Part shown: in pieces, positions 16,771 through 26,102 of the stretch
Layout: each line of letters opens with the position of its first letter
How positions within the stretch are numbered: the first letter of the stretch is position 1
Assembly: GCA_038230255.1 (NCBI GenBank)
Contig: JBBRNP010000003.1
Location: forward strand, 186,001 to 250,000
DNA length: 64,000 nt
Origin: AV40 sp038230255
Lineage (GTDB): Bacteria; Verrucomicrobiota; Verrucomicrobiia; Chthoniobacterales; UBA10450
Direction of reading: 5' to 3'
Position numbers and translations under genes: made by a program
The notes under the pieces: generated by a model
Database searches by the model: none
The model's input: the letters and a program-made list of their open reading frames with translations, nothing else
Told to the model about the DNA's origin: nothing

Positions 16771-16795
16771 AATAGCTAGCGGTATGCCAGCTATT
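16771..16795 (+). terminator. Hairpin after the small lipoprotein gene
   Basis: Arms AATAGCT (16771-16777) and AGCTATT (16789-16795) with an inner GC/GC pair. It starts 18 nt after the stop codon. No T-run follows, so termination is only a possibility. Confidence 0.4.
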
Positions 16796-16817
16796 CCTTG
16801 AGGATAATTCCAAGATG

Positions 16818-16947
16818 GCTTGACTCCTTCGCACCACTCAGTCGCCGCTACCTCGCGGTTGTGCCATCTACCCGGCGGCCTCCCGGCGCTCGCCGTGTTC
16901 TCGCTACTTACGGTCCCGCATCTGCGGGATCGCCTTTCTCTTATCGT
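16818..16947 (+). ncRNA. 130-nt hairpin-rich element, copy B
   Basis: Copy B of the element at 14149-14278. The blocks CAGTCGCCGCTACCTCGCGG and TTCTCGCTACTTACGGTCC are conserved. The outer stem is GCACCAC/GTTGTGC (one mismatch) instead of GTTCAG/CTGAAC, and the 3' stem is CCCGC/GCGGG instead of CCGATC/GATCGG. Pairing is therefore kept while bases change. It closes the region containing the orphan toxin and its neighbours. Confidence 0.55.
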
Positions 16948-17045
16948 CCGAAGCCCGAGCCGGACTGGCATTTTCAACCCCGAAAATGACTCGGGGCAGG
17001 CACACGCAGGCTCCGCGTCCGGCGCTGTCCTTGTCAATCTCGGCG

Positions 17046-17074
17046 AATCTTGGATGTCGATCTTGTCCAAGATT
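17046..17074 (+). promoter_or_regulatory. Perfect 9-bp hairpin holding the 12-mer motif in its loop
   Basis: Arms AATCTTGGA (17046-17054) and TCCAAGATT (17066-17074) flank an 11-nt loop. The loop and stem edge carry GATGTCGATCTT (17053-17064), one of the dispersed 12-mer copies. A second hairpin, TGTTTG/CAAACA, follows directly. Confidence 0.55.
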
Positions 17075-17138
17075 GTTTGTGATCAAACAGTCCTAAGTTA
17101 AAGTCTCTAGCTGCCGAACTGGTGATCTGTTGCTTTCC

Positions 17139-17495
17139 ATGAATTACATCAGCTTGATTTTCGCGACGCTCGTTATCGGCCTACTTGCTAAGTGCGGGAG
17201 TTCGTCGCCACCGCTAGCCCAGCCAAGGCTGGCGAACCCATGTGAGCAGATTGGAGTCAGTTATTCACCGGTTGGACGAATCGTTCAGATGAAGGAGCTG
17301 ATGTTCAAGAATCAACGCGACTACGGTACGCATGCTCTGATCGACGCCAGCGGCAACCTCCAATGGGTGCTCAAATCAACCAATATGAATCTCGAGTCGT
17401 ACGCGGATGGTAAAATGTGGTACCGCGTTTATGGAACGCGATCGGAGAATCATCCTGATCTCTTGGTCGTCTGCGCGGTAGGCCTTGAGCGCTGA
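17139..17495 (+). CDS. Small putative lipoprotein
   Basis: A 118-residue unrecognised protein from the ATG at 17139. It has an N-terminal hydrophobic stretch (YISLIFATLVIGLLA) followed by KCGSSSPP. The Cys could be lipidated, although Lys just before it is unusual for a lipobox. The mature part includes THALIDASGNLQWVLKS and ends with a second Cys. It lies beyond copy B of the 130-nt element and converges on the LOG gene, 4 nt away. It may belong to the RHS locus; the function is unknown. Confidence 0.6.
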   Translation: MNYISLIFATLVIGLLAKCGSSSPPLAQPRLANPCEQIGVSYSPVGRIVQMKELMFKNQRDYGTHALIDASGNLQWVLKSTNMNLESYADGKMWYRVYGTRSENHPDLLVVCAVGLER

Positions 17496-17499
17496 GCTG

Positions 17500-18597
17500 C
17501 TATCCGATTAACGAGACGTTGACTGCGTCGATCAACTGACGAATCCGGCCGAAATTGTGTCGATGCGGCGTCAGGACCAGTCGCGGCAGGTTCCAGATTT
17601 CCGGTTCGTTTTTTTCCTGCCGCAATGCGCTCCCCTGAACAATCGCGTCCTCACGAATGAGGTCCGTGAAATTCTTGTTCAAGTCGGCCACCGCGTCTTT
17701 CGATAACGGATGGCAAATTCGCATCACCAACTGTTCCCCCACCCAACGCGCGGAATGATAAATCTTGTAGAACTGAAGGATCTCGCGCACCGCTTCATCG
17801 ACATCGTGCGCGATCTTGAAGAAAGAAAAATCTTCGGATGAAATCAGACCGAGTTTGAAAAGGTGCTCAGTTAGAAATTTCATCCACGTCTCCCAATACG
17901 TGCCGCCGGGCCGGTCGAGCAGGACAACCGGAATAATGCGCGCTTTGCCGGTCTGCATCAGAGTGAGGACTTCAAAGGTTTCGTCCATCGTGCCGAACCC
18001 GCCCGGGAAAAGCGCGAAGGCGTGCGATTCCTTAACGAAGTTGAGTTTGCGATCAAAAAAGTAATTGAAATTGATCAGCTTGGGGTCGCCTTCGATTATT
18101 TCGTTGGCCTGCTGTTCGAACGGCAAACGAATATTGAGACCGAAACTATGCGCGCGGCCTGCGCCCCTCTGGGCCGCGCCCATGATCCCCTCCCCGCCAC
18201 CGGTGATGACCATGTAATCGTGCGACACCATCGTCCGCGCGAAATTCTCAGCCACTTTCGATTCCGATGCGTCTGAGCCGACGCGAGCCGAACCAAACAC
18301 GACCACTTTTCGAAACTGGGAATAGCCAGCGAAAACCTTCGCGGCATACCGCATTTCTTTAAGAGAACGATTGATCAGTTTGAGATCGGCCACCCCCATC
18401 TCGTCCCGCGCCATTTTGAGCGCGGTCACGATCATTTCTTCGATCAGCTCCGGATTTTTATTCGCACCCCAATCCCGGACCAGATCTTTGATCCGCGCGT
18501 CGAACGGGGGATCGACAGTCCAAAGCCGCCGCGCCGGCTGATCGTGAATCGCTCCTCCAGTAAAATCTTCCACGCTGAACTGTAATTGGAGGGACAT
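17500..18597 (-). CDS. LOG-family nucleotide phosphoribohydrolase-like protein
   Basis: Member of the LOG (formerly lysine-decarboxylase-like) Rossmann family, which cleaves nucleoside monophosphates to base plus ribose-5-phosphate. Visible signatures are VVFGSARVGSDASESK, VITGGGEGIMGAAQRG and the catalytic PGGFGTMDETFE. Extra N- and C-terminal parts (365 residues in total) are longer than short LOG proteins, recalling the PpnN-type group. I use the ATG at 18597, 19 nt after the upstream hydrolase stop; an ATG at 18654 would overlap that gene. Co-directional with the hydrolase. Confidence 0.85.
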   Translation of the reverse strand: MSLQLQFSVEDFTGGAIHDQPARRLWTVDPPFDARIKDLVRDWGANKNPELIEEMIVTALKMARDEMGVADLKLINRSLKEMRYAAKVFAGYSQFRKVVVFGSARVGSDASESKVAENFARTMVSHDYMVITGGGEGIMGAAQRGAGRAHSFGLNIRLPFEQQANEIIEGDPKLINFNYFFDRKLNFVKESHAFALFPGGFGTMDETFEVLTLMQTGKARIIPVVLLDRPGGTYWETWMKFLTEHLFKLGLISSEDFSFFKIAHDVDEAVREILQFYKIYHSARWVGEQLVMRICHPLSKDAVADLNKNFTDLIREDAIVQGSALRQEKNEPEIWNLPRLVLTPHRHNFGRIRQLIDAVNVSLIG

Positions 18598-18616
18598 GCG
18601 CTGTCGTGTCCCAAAA

Positions 18617-19525
18617 TTAATGGGCGCCGACAGCGCGGCGCCCTCCGTCAACATTAATCAAATCCGCCAGGATTTCGCGCATGTGCCGGATCGGGAGCGA
18701 ATAATGGCCTTCATCTTCCACATAGCGTGCTTGGCAATCGGGCAGTCGCGATGCCACGTACTCGGCCACGCCGGTAGAAAAGGCGCGGTCCTTCGTTCCG
18801 TGCCAGAGGCGCACCGGAACATCGACATCTTCCAGCCGAAATCCCCACGGCGCGGCAAAGATTTCCGCGTCGGTGGTGAGCCCTTTGACCGATGCTCGCC
18901 AGGCACGGCGCTGACTTTCGAAACACGCCTCGAATGCGATCGAATCCTCCAATGACGCGGCGTCGCACGGTTGCAGTTTCAAAACCTTGAAGACGAGCGG
19001 GCGAAAACGAACGGGCGGACGAATCTTCGCAATGGCGCCTACCAGATAAAAAAGAACCCGCAGCGTCTGCGGCGACCAGCGATGGAGCCAGAGCATCCGG
19101 CGGTAAAGTAAAAGCAATCCTGAATGGTCGCCAAGATCGACAATCGGCGGAGCGCCGCTTGCGATCGCGACCGCCTCCACTCGCTCGGGAAGTTTCCATG
19201 CGGCGACGTAGGCGTAAAGTGCGCCGCCCGAGATCGCCAGGATTCGAAATTGTTGAATCCGCAGGCGATCCGCCAACTGCTCAATGATTTGCGGCCAATC
19301 GATCAATTTGCGATTCGGCTGAAAACTCGAATCGCGAATACCGGGGCGATCCGGAGAGATGATTCGGACGCCCAGTTCCCGCGCGGCCGCGTCGGTCAGC
19401 TGGGCCATTGTGCGCGAGCTCGGCCAACCGTGAAAAAAGAAAACGGGCGTGCCGGTGGCGCTGCCGTATTCGGTATATGCGAGTTCCCCGCCATTTTTCA
19501 GCCGGAGCATTTTGCACTCGTCCAT
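18617..19525 (-). CDS. Alpha/beta hydrolase
   Basis: A 302-residue alpha/beta-fold hydrolase. The oxyanion-hole motif FFFHGWPSSR, nucleophile elbow ILAISGGALYA (Ser in an A-I-S-G-G variant of GxSxG), acid in WHGTKDRAFS and His in VEDEGHYSLP are in the expected order. The ATG at 19525 is chosen because sequence upstream (to 19666) is not family-like and a GGGAG precedes this ATG. The substrate is unknown. It is divergent from the DUF2934 gene. Confidence 0.85.
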   Translation of the reverse strand: MDECKMLRLKNGGELAYTEYGSATGTPVFFFHGWPSSRTMAQLTDAAARELGVRIISPDRPGIRDSSFQPNRKLIDWPQIIEQLADRLRIQQFRILAISGGALYAYVAAWKLPERVEAVAIASGAPPIVDLGDHSGLLLLYRRMLWLHRWSPQTLRVLFYLVGAIAKIRPPVRFRPLVFKVLKLQPCDAASLEDSIAFEACFESQRRAWRASVKGLTTDAEIFAAPWGFRLEDVDVPVRLWHGTKDRAFSTGVAEYVASRLPDCQARYVEDEGHYSLPIRHMREILADLINVDGGRRAVGAH

Positions 19526-19637
19526 CAAGCTCCCATTATTCCGCAATCGCGCCTCGAGCAAAATCCTCTTTCCTGCCGAAGTTTGCGGCTGTAACTTTTT
19601 GCACGTAGACCTGATTCGGTTTTCGTAATTTAAGTGT

Positions 19638-20035
19638 ATGAACGAAAACAAACCGAGTAGTGGCAAAATTGAGCTTCACGGCAACGGAATGGGCGTTCCG
19701 TCCCCGGAAGACATTGAACGGCGTGCCCGCGAGATCGCGATGATCGACGAGCGCAACCCCGACGAATTTACCGACACCGATTGGAACCACGCCCGTGCGG
19801 AATTGATGGGCACGGAAAATAACGAGCCGCCGGAAGAGACGCCGGACAACTCGAAGGTGACTAAAGAGTGGGAAATTACTCCTGACGACCGCGGCCGCCG
19901 TGTTCCCCGTTCCGGGATTGAAGATGAAGAAGAAACGGTAGGCGAGCGGCTGGTCAGTGACGGGCGGGAAGAAGCGGCCCACGATCAAATGGTTGAAGCG
20001 CGCAAGGAAGAACTCGAGCAGGAGGGCGGCATTAC

Positions 20036-20039
<4 letters not shown>
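19638..20039 (+). CDS. DUF2934-like acidic protein
   Basis: A 133-residue hydrophilic protein with a central DUF2934-like helix-turn region (IERRAREIAMIDERNP, then DTDWNHARAELMG), followed by a long acidic, probably disordered tail. DUF2934 proteins are common in soil bacteria and have no firm function. The gene precedes egtB, whose TTG start overlaps this TGA, so the two are likely translated together. A GGAGG near 20021-20026 inside this gene serves egtB. Confidence 0.75.
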
Positions 20040-21378
<1,339 letters not shown>

Positions 21379-21382
<4 letters not shown>

Positions 21383-22341
21383 ACGAAAAAAACACTTCTG
21401 TAGTTGCCGCCGCGAAAGAAGACTTTCGCGAGGAAGTTCTGGCGGGACTTTCCAACTCTCCCCGGCAATTGCCCTACAAATATTTCTACGACGAGCGCGG
21501 CGCCCAGTTGTTCCAGCAAATTTGTGAGCTGCCCGAATACTACGTTACCCGGACCGAGATCGAGATTTTACGGTTACACGGCGCAGAAATAGCAAAGGCG
21601 CTCGGTTCTCAGGTCGAACTGATCGGACTCGGCACGGGCGCCGGAACGAAGACGCGGATCCTGCTCGAAGAGTTGCACAATCCGGCCGTTTACGTGCCGA
21701 TCGATATTTCGAAGGAGCAGCTGGAAAAATCGTCCATGCGGTTTCGCGAAATGTTTCCCGACCTGCAGGTCCTGCCGGTCTGCGCCGATTATCTGGAACT
21801 ATTCGAGTTGCCATTGCCGAGAAAACTCTCTTCTCGCAGCGTCGTGTATTTTCCGGGCTCAACCATTGGCAATTTCGAACCCGAAGTCGCGAGCGAATTC
21901 CTCGCGCGCCTGGTGGAGTTCGCGGGTGACGGCGGCGGTTTGCTGATTGGCGTTGATCTGCAAAAAGATCGAAATGTTCTCGAGAGCGCCTACAACGATG
22001 CCGCCGGTGTGACCGCGCAGTTTAACAAGAATCTTCTCGTCCGGATCAACCGCGAGCTCGGGGGAGACTTCGATCTAAACCACTGGCAGCATCATGCGAT
22101 CTACAATTCAACCGAGGGACGGATCGAGATTTACCTTATCAGCGACAACGAACAAGCGGTCCAGATTGGCGACCGCGAATTTCGATTTCGCGCCGGCGAA
22201 GAAATTCTCACCGAATACTCCTACAAACACAGCATCGCCGGATTTATCGAGCTTGCCCGCCAGGCCGGCTTTCATTTCGAGCAAATTTGGACTGACGACG
22301 CGCGCTGGTTTGGCGTTTTCTATTTCACCGTGGCAATGTAG
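21379..22341 (+). CDS. egtD: EgtD histidine N-alpha-trimethyltransferase
   Basis: SAM-dependent enzyme that trimethylates histidine to hercynine, the first step of ergothioneine synthesis. From the GTG at 21379 (overlapping the egtB TGA) it has 320 residues, the normal family size. Motifs: PRQLPYKYFYDERGAQLF near the N-terminus, SAM-binding LIGLGTGAGTKT, VYFPGSTIGNF, and DLQKDRNVLESAYND. The TAG stop is supplied by the TGTAG end of a palindromic repeat (22337-22386). Confidence 0.93.
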
Positions 22342-22386
22342 CCGTCGCCCTCTGGGCGACGCGCTTCGCAGAGCGAAGCGACTACA
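22337..22386. repeat. TGTAG-ended double-hairpin repeat
   Basis: Ends TGTAG (22337-22341) and CTACA, with inner hairpins GTCGCCC/GGGCGAC and CGCTTCGC/GCGAAGCG. It lies between egtD and the ABC ATPase gene. Its first bases form the egtD stop codon. Confidence 0.7.
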
Positions 22387-22390
22387 ATAA

Positions 22391-23134
22391 ATGAGTGCGT
22401 TGGTTCAACTGATCGGCGTTTCAAAAACATTCGGCGACGCTGCCGCCGTTCATACCGTCGATCTTTCGGTTGAGCGCGGCAAAACGACGGTCCTGATCGG
22501 GCCCAGCGGTTGCGGCAAATCGACGTTGCTCCGTTTGATCATCGGTTTGATCCAACCTGATAGCGGCGAAATTCAATTCGATGGAGCGCGGCTGAGCGCC
22601 GATAAGGTCGACATCGTCCGGCGTCGGGTCGGTTACGTGATTCAGGAAGGCGGACTCTTTCCCCATCTGACCGCGCGCGGAAATATTCTGTTGATGGCGC
22701 GTCATCTCAGCCGCGGCGATGACGAAAGGCGGACGCGACTTGGCGAACTCTGCGTGCTAACGAGGTTCCCCGAGAATCTACTTGATCGATATCCGCTCGA
22801 ACTTTCCGGCGGCCAGCGCCAACGCGTGAGTTTGATGCGCGCGCTGATGCTTTCGCCTGAACTGTTATTGCTCGACGAGCCGTTGGGGGCGCTCGATCCG
22901 CTCGTGCGCGCGGCATTGCAGAAAGATTTGAAGGAAATTTTCGCTCGCCTCCAGCAAACGGCCCTTCTGGTCACGCACGATCTTGCCGAAGCCGCTTATC
23001 TCGGAGACGAAATCGTGCTCGTAAACGAAGGACGGGTCGTTCAACAAGGCTCCCTCGCCGATCTTCGCGACAAGCCAGCCAGCCCTTTCGTTTCCGAATT
23101 TATCAACGCCCAACGCGCTCTGGTTTTCACATGA
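22391..23134 (+). CDS. ABC transporter ATPase (OpuCA/EgtV-like)
   Basis: A 247-residue ATP-binding subunit. Walker A GPSGCGKST (residues 37-45), Q-loop YVIQEGGLFPHLT, signature LSGGQRQR, Walker B LLLLDEPLG and the H-loop LLVTHDL are all present. It resembles the ATPases of osmoprotectant/betaine importers (OpuC, ProV), a group that includes EgtV. Its stop overlaps the ATG of the fused permease by four bases. The position directly after egtB-egtD suggests transport of ergothioneine or a betaine precursor such as hercynine. This is inference from context. Confidence 0.9.
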   Translation: MSALVQLIGVSKTFGDAAAVHTVDLSVERGKTTVLIGPSGCGKSTLLRLIIGLIQPDSGEIQFDGARLSADKVDIVRRRVGYVIQEGGLFPHLTARGNILLMARHLSRGDDERRTRLGELCVLTRFPENLLDRYPLELSGGQRQRVSLMRALMLSPELLLLDEPLGALDPLVRAALQKDLKEIFARLQQTALLVTHDLAEAAYLGDEIVLVNEGRVVQQGSLADLRDKPASPFVSEFINAQRALVFT

Positions 23135-24594
23135 GACTGATCCTGGCATTTCTCATCGCAGCGGCGATTTCAAGTGTCGCTGAAAATAAAGTCGTGGTCG
23201 GTTCGAAAAAATTCACAGAGTCGTATGTCCTCGGCGAAATCGCGAAACGAAGTTTGAGCGATGCCGGGATTCCCGCCGAACACCGGCAGGGAATGGGCGG
23301 CACGATCATTCTTTGGGAAGCGCTCCGTAGCGGACAGATCGACATCTATCCGGAGTACACCGGCACAATCACACAGGAAATTCTAAAGCGCAGCGCTGGG
23401 TTGAACTTTGAGCATATGGCGAATGAGCTCGGTAAAGCCGGCATCGGGATGACCGAGCCGCTCGGGTTCAACAATACCTACGCGCTCGTAATGTTGCGAA
23501 GCCGCGCAGAGAAGCTTGGTCTTCGCACGATCACCGATTTGAAAAATCATCCGGAACTGAAGTTTGGGCTCACCCACGAATTTTTGGATCGACAGGATGG
23601 ATGGCGGCCGTTGACGCAGCATTACCAATTCAATCCGCAAAGCGTAATTGGGATCGATCATGCGCTCGGTTACGCGGCCCTGGTCAAGGGTTCGATCGAC
23701 GTGAAAGACGCCTACTCAACCGACGCCAAGATTTCGGAGAACGATCTGGTCGTGCTCGAGGACGACCGCCAATTTTTCCCGCAATACAAAGCGGTCTTCT
23801 TGTTCAGGGTCGCGCTCCCGGAACCTGCGATCTCTGCGCTGCGCAAACTCGAAGGAGCAATCGATGAAGGGAAGATGGTCCGACTCAACGCGGAAGCGGA
23901 GCGCACAAAGAATTATGCGCGCGCAGCCAATTTATATTTTGAGCCCAATGCAACATCGATAGCTGCATTTGGTGAAACGTTTCCGCACAAACTTGCGCGC
24001 TGGACTACGCGTCATCTCGAGCTGGCGGGGCTTTCGCTGTTACTTTCCGTGCTGGTCGGAATTCCGCTTGGAATTTGGGCGAGTCGCGGCGGCGCAATCG
24101 GACACGTCATTCTCGGTTTTGCCGGAATTGTGCAAACGATTCCGTCTCTCGCATTGCTGGCGCTCCTGGTGCCGTTACCTTTTTTTGGGATCAGCGTCCG
24201 GACTGCGATCACGGCGCTTTTCCTTTATGGCTTGCTCCCGATTGTTCGAAACACCGCGACCGGTTTGCAGGACATCCCACGCGCGTTGCGCGAATCGGCG
24301 GTCGCACTTGGGCTGAGTCCATCAGCGCAGCTTTGGCAGATTCACTTGCCGATGGCTTCCCGTTCCATTCTCGCCGGAATTAAAACGAGCGCGGTGATCA
24401 ATATCGGGACAGCCACTCTCGCTGCGCTAATCGGAGCTGGCGGCCTCGGCGAACCGATCCTCAGCGGCCTCAATCTGAACGATCATGCAACGATCCTCGA
24501 GGGCGCGGTTCCGGCCGCGATCCTGGCGTTGCTGGTGCAATCGCTCTTTGATTTGCTCGATCGCGTTTTGATTCCAAAAGGACTCAGACTGTAG
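23131..24594 (+). CDS. Fused substrate-binding protein/permease (EgtU-like, reversed order)
   Basis: A 487-residue importer subunit. A signal peptide (MRLILAFLIAAAISSVA) leads into an OpuAC-type binding domain (about 20-285: VVVGSKKFTESYVLGEI, YPEYTGTITQEIL, then DVKDAYSTDAKI). A BPD-type permease follows (about 290-480, with the EAA-like loop ALRESAVALGLSPSAQLWQI and IGAGGLGEPI). In described EgtU proteins the permease precedes the binding domain; here the order is the reverse, as in several OpuC-like fusions. The neighbouring egtBD genes favour a quaternary-amine or ergothioneine substrate, but choline, betaine or carnitine remain possible. Its TAG stop overlaps a palindromic repeat. Confidence 0.85.
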   Translation: MRLILAFLIAAAISSVAENKVVVGSKKFTESYVLGEIAKRSLSDAGIPAEHRQGMGGTIILWEALRSGQIDIYPEYTGTITQEILKRSAGLNFEHMANELGKAGIGMTEPLGFNNTYALVMLRSRAEKLGLRTITDLKNHPELKFGLTHEFLDRQDGWRPLTQHYQFNPQSVIGIDHALGYAALVKGSIDVKDAYSTDAKISENDLVVLEDDRQFFPQYKAVFLFRVALPEPAISALRKLEGAIDEGKMVRLNAEAERTKNYARAANLYFEPNATSIAAFGETFPHKLARWTTRHLELAGLSLLLSVLVGIPLGIWASRGGAIGHVILGFAGIVQTIPSLALLALLVPLPFFGISVRTAITALFLYGLLPIVRNTATGLQDIPRALRESAVALGLSPSAQLWQIHLPMASRSILAGIKTSAVINIGTATLAALIGAGGLGEPILSGLNLNDHATILEGAVPAAILALLVQSLFDLLDRVLIPKGLRL

Positions 24595-24728
24595 CGGCGT
24601 TCTATGAGCGTCGCACTTCGTTGTAGCTGCCGATGTCCTCATCGGCAGAACTAGTAATCTGCCGCCAGAGACGGCGGCAGCTACAATTGCGCAGAAAATT
24701 TATGCGACGGTCATAGACCGCCGCTACA
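24590..24728. repeat. Nested palindromic repeats
   Basis: An outer inverted repeat (TGTAGCGGCGTTCTATGAG at its left end; TCATAGACCGCCGCTACA at its right end) encloses an unrelated inner one at 24621-24686 (TTGTAGCTGCCGATGTCC to GGCGGCAGCTACAA). The arrangement reads as one palindromic element inserted into another. No gene is present. It separates the transporter from the aldehyde dehydrogenase gene. Confidence 0.75.
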
Positions 24729-24736
24729 GTAAAAGC

Positions 24737-26101
24737 ATGGCGATCGCGTCCATTAATCCGGCCACGGGCGAGAAGCTCAGGGAATTTGAGGCGCATAACG
24801 ACGTCGAGCTCGAGCAACGGCTCAAGCGCGCCGAACACGCCTTTCAACAGCATCGCCGGGAATCGTTTCCGAAGCGCGCGCAGTTGCTCCTCGCCGTCGC
24901 GACTTTGCTCGATCGCGAAAAGAACGAGCTCGCGCGCACAATGACGCTCGAAATGGGAAAATTATTTTCGGCCGCCGTCGAGGAAATCGAAAAATGCGAG
25001 CGCGGATGCCGCTACTACGCCGACAATGCCGAACGCTTTCTGGAAGACGAAGTCGCGCAAACGAACGCGCGTCGCAGCTACGTTCATTATGAGCCGGTGG
25101 GGCCGGTGCTGGCGATCATGCCCTGGAATTTTCCGTTCTGGCAGGTCTTCCGATTTGCCGCGCCTGCTGTCATGGCCGGCAACGTCGGACTTCTCAAACA
25201 CGCGGGCAACGTCCCGCAGTGCGCGCTGGCGATTGAGCAATTGTTTTGTCGCGCCGGATTCGAGGAAGGAATTTTTCAGACGCTGCTGATTGAAGCCAAC
25301 CAAGTCGAAAAGCTGATTGTTGATCCACGAATCAAAGCGGTCACGCTCACCGGAAGCGAAAAGGCCGGCAGTGCGGTCGCGAGCGTGGCGGCGCGTGAAA
25401 TCAAAAAGAGCGTGCTCGAACTCGGCGGGAGCGATCCGTTCATTGTCATGCCCAGCGCCGATTTCGGGCTCGCGGTCAGCACCGCCGTCAAAGCGCGCAC
25501 GATTAACACCGGCCAATCGTGCATCGCAGCCAAACGATTTTTCATCGCCGACAAGATCTACGACGATTTTCTCAAACAATTTGTCGAGCAAATGCGGTCG
25601 CTGAAGGTGGGCGATCCCTTGGATGAGACAACTGAGATCGGCCCGCTAGCGACCGAACAAATTCTCAAGGGCGTGGACGAGCAGGTGCAGAAATCGATCG
25701 CCGCCGGTGCGAAATTGTTGACCGGCGGCAACCGAATCGCCGGACCCGGATTTTTTTACGAACCAACCGTGCTCGTCGATGTCCCAAAAGATTCACCCGC
25801 TTACCGCGAAGAAGTTTTCGGCCCGGTCGCGGCTGTTTTTCGGGTGCGCGATTCCGCGGAGGCGATCGAATTGGCAAACGACAACCGCTACGGATTGGCG
25901 GCGAGCGCGTGGACCAACGATCCAATCGAACAGGAGCTTTTCACATCCGAATTGGAATCAGGTATGGTTTTCATCAACGCGATGTCGGCGTCGGACCCGC
26001 GCCTTCCATTCGGCGGCGTGAAACGCTCCGGCTTTGGTCGCGAGCTCGGCGCCGCCGGCATCCGCGAATTCATGAACGCGAAAACGATCTGGATTTCCTA
26101 G
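24737..26101 (+). CDS. NAD(P)-dependent aldehyde dehydrogenase (succinate-semialdehyde type)
   Basis: A 454-residue soluble aldehyde dehydrogenase. The PWNFPFWQVFRFAAPA cofactor region, TGSEKAGSAVASVA Rossmann loop, general base Glu in LELGGSDPFIV and catalytic Cys262 in TGQSCIAAKRF are all present, with FGGVKRSGFGRELG near the C-terminus. Best fit is the SSADH/Sad-like group, converting succinate semialdehyde to succinate. Other short aldehydes cannot be excluded. It stands alone behind the palindromic repeats and converges on the TPR glycosyltransferase cluster, with 1 nt between stops. Confidence 0.88.
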   Translation: MAIASINPATGEKLREFEAHNDVELEQRLKRAEHAFQQHRRESFPKRAQLLLAVATLLDREKNELARTMTLEMGKLFSAAVEEIEKCERGCRYYADNAERFLEDEVAQTNARRSYVHYEPVGPVLAIMPWNFPFWQVFRFAAPAVMAGNVGLLKHAGNVPQCALAIEQLFCRAGFEEGIFQTLLIEANQVEKLIVDPRIKAVTLTGSEKAGSAVASVAAREIKKSVLELGGSDPFIVMPSADFGLAVSTAVKARTINTGQSCIAAKRFFIADKIYDDFLKQFVEQMRSLKVGDPLDETTEIGPLATEQILKGVDEQVQKSIAAGAKLLTGGNRIAGPGFFYEPTVLVDVPKDSPAYREEVFGPVAAVFRVRDSAEAIELANDNRYGLAASAWTNDPIEQELFTSELESGMVFINAMSASDPRLPFGGVKRSGFGRELGAAGIREFMNAKTIWIS

Positions 26102-26102
26102 A

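Larger units (their letters stand above)
16753..17138. other. 386-bp intergenic region of the RHS locus
   Basis: No convincing gene. It holds a stop-proximal hairpin (16771-16795), copy B of the 130-nt element (16818-16947), a GC-rich stretch with no recognised content (16950-17040), and two hairpins at 17046-17074 and 17074-17089. Small open frames on both strands here overlap the conserved element and are not credible genes. Confidence 0.7.

Noticed and set aside
16723..17070. Reverse open frame of 115 codons across copy B of the 130-nt element
   Set aside because: The frame is not conserved in copy A, while paired stems are; structure, not protein, is conserved.
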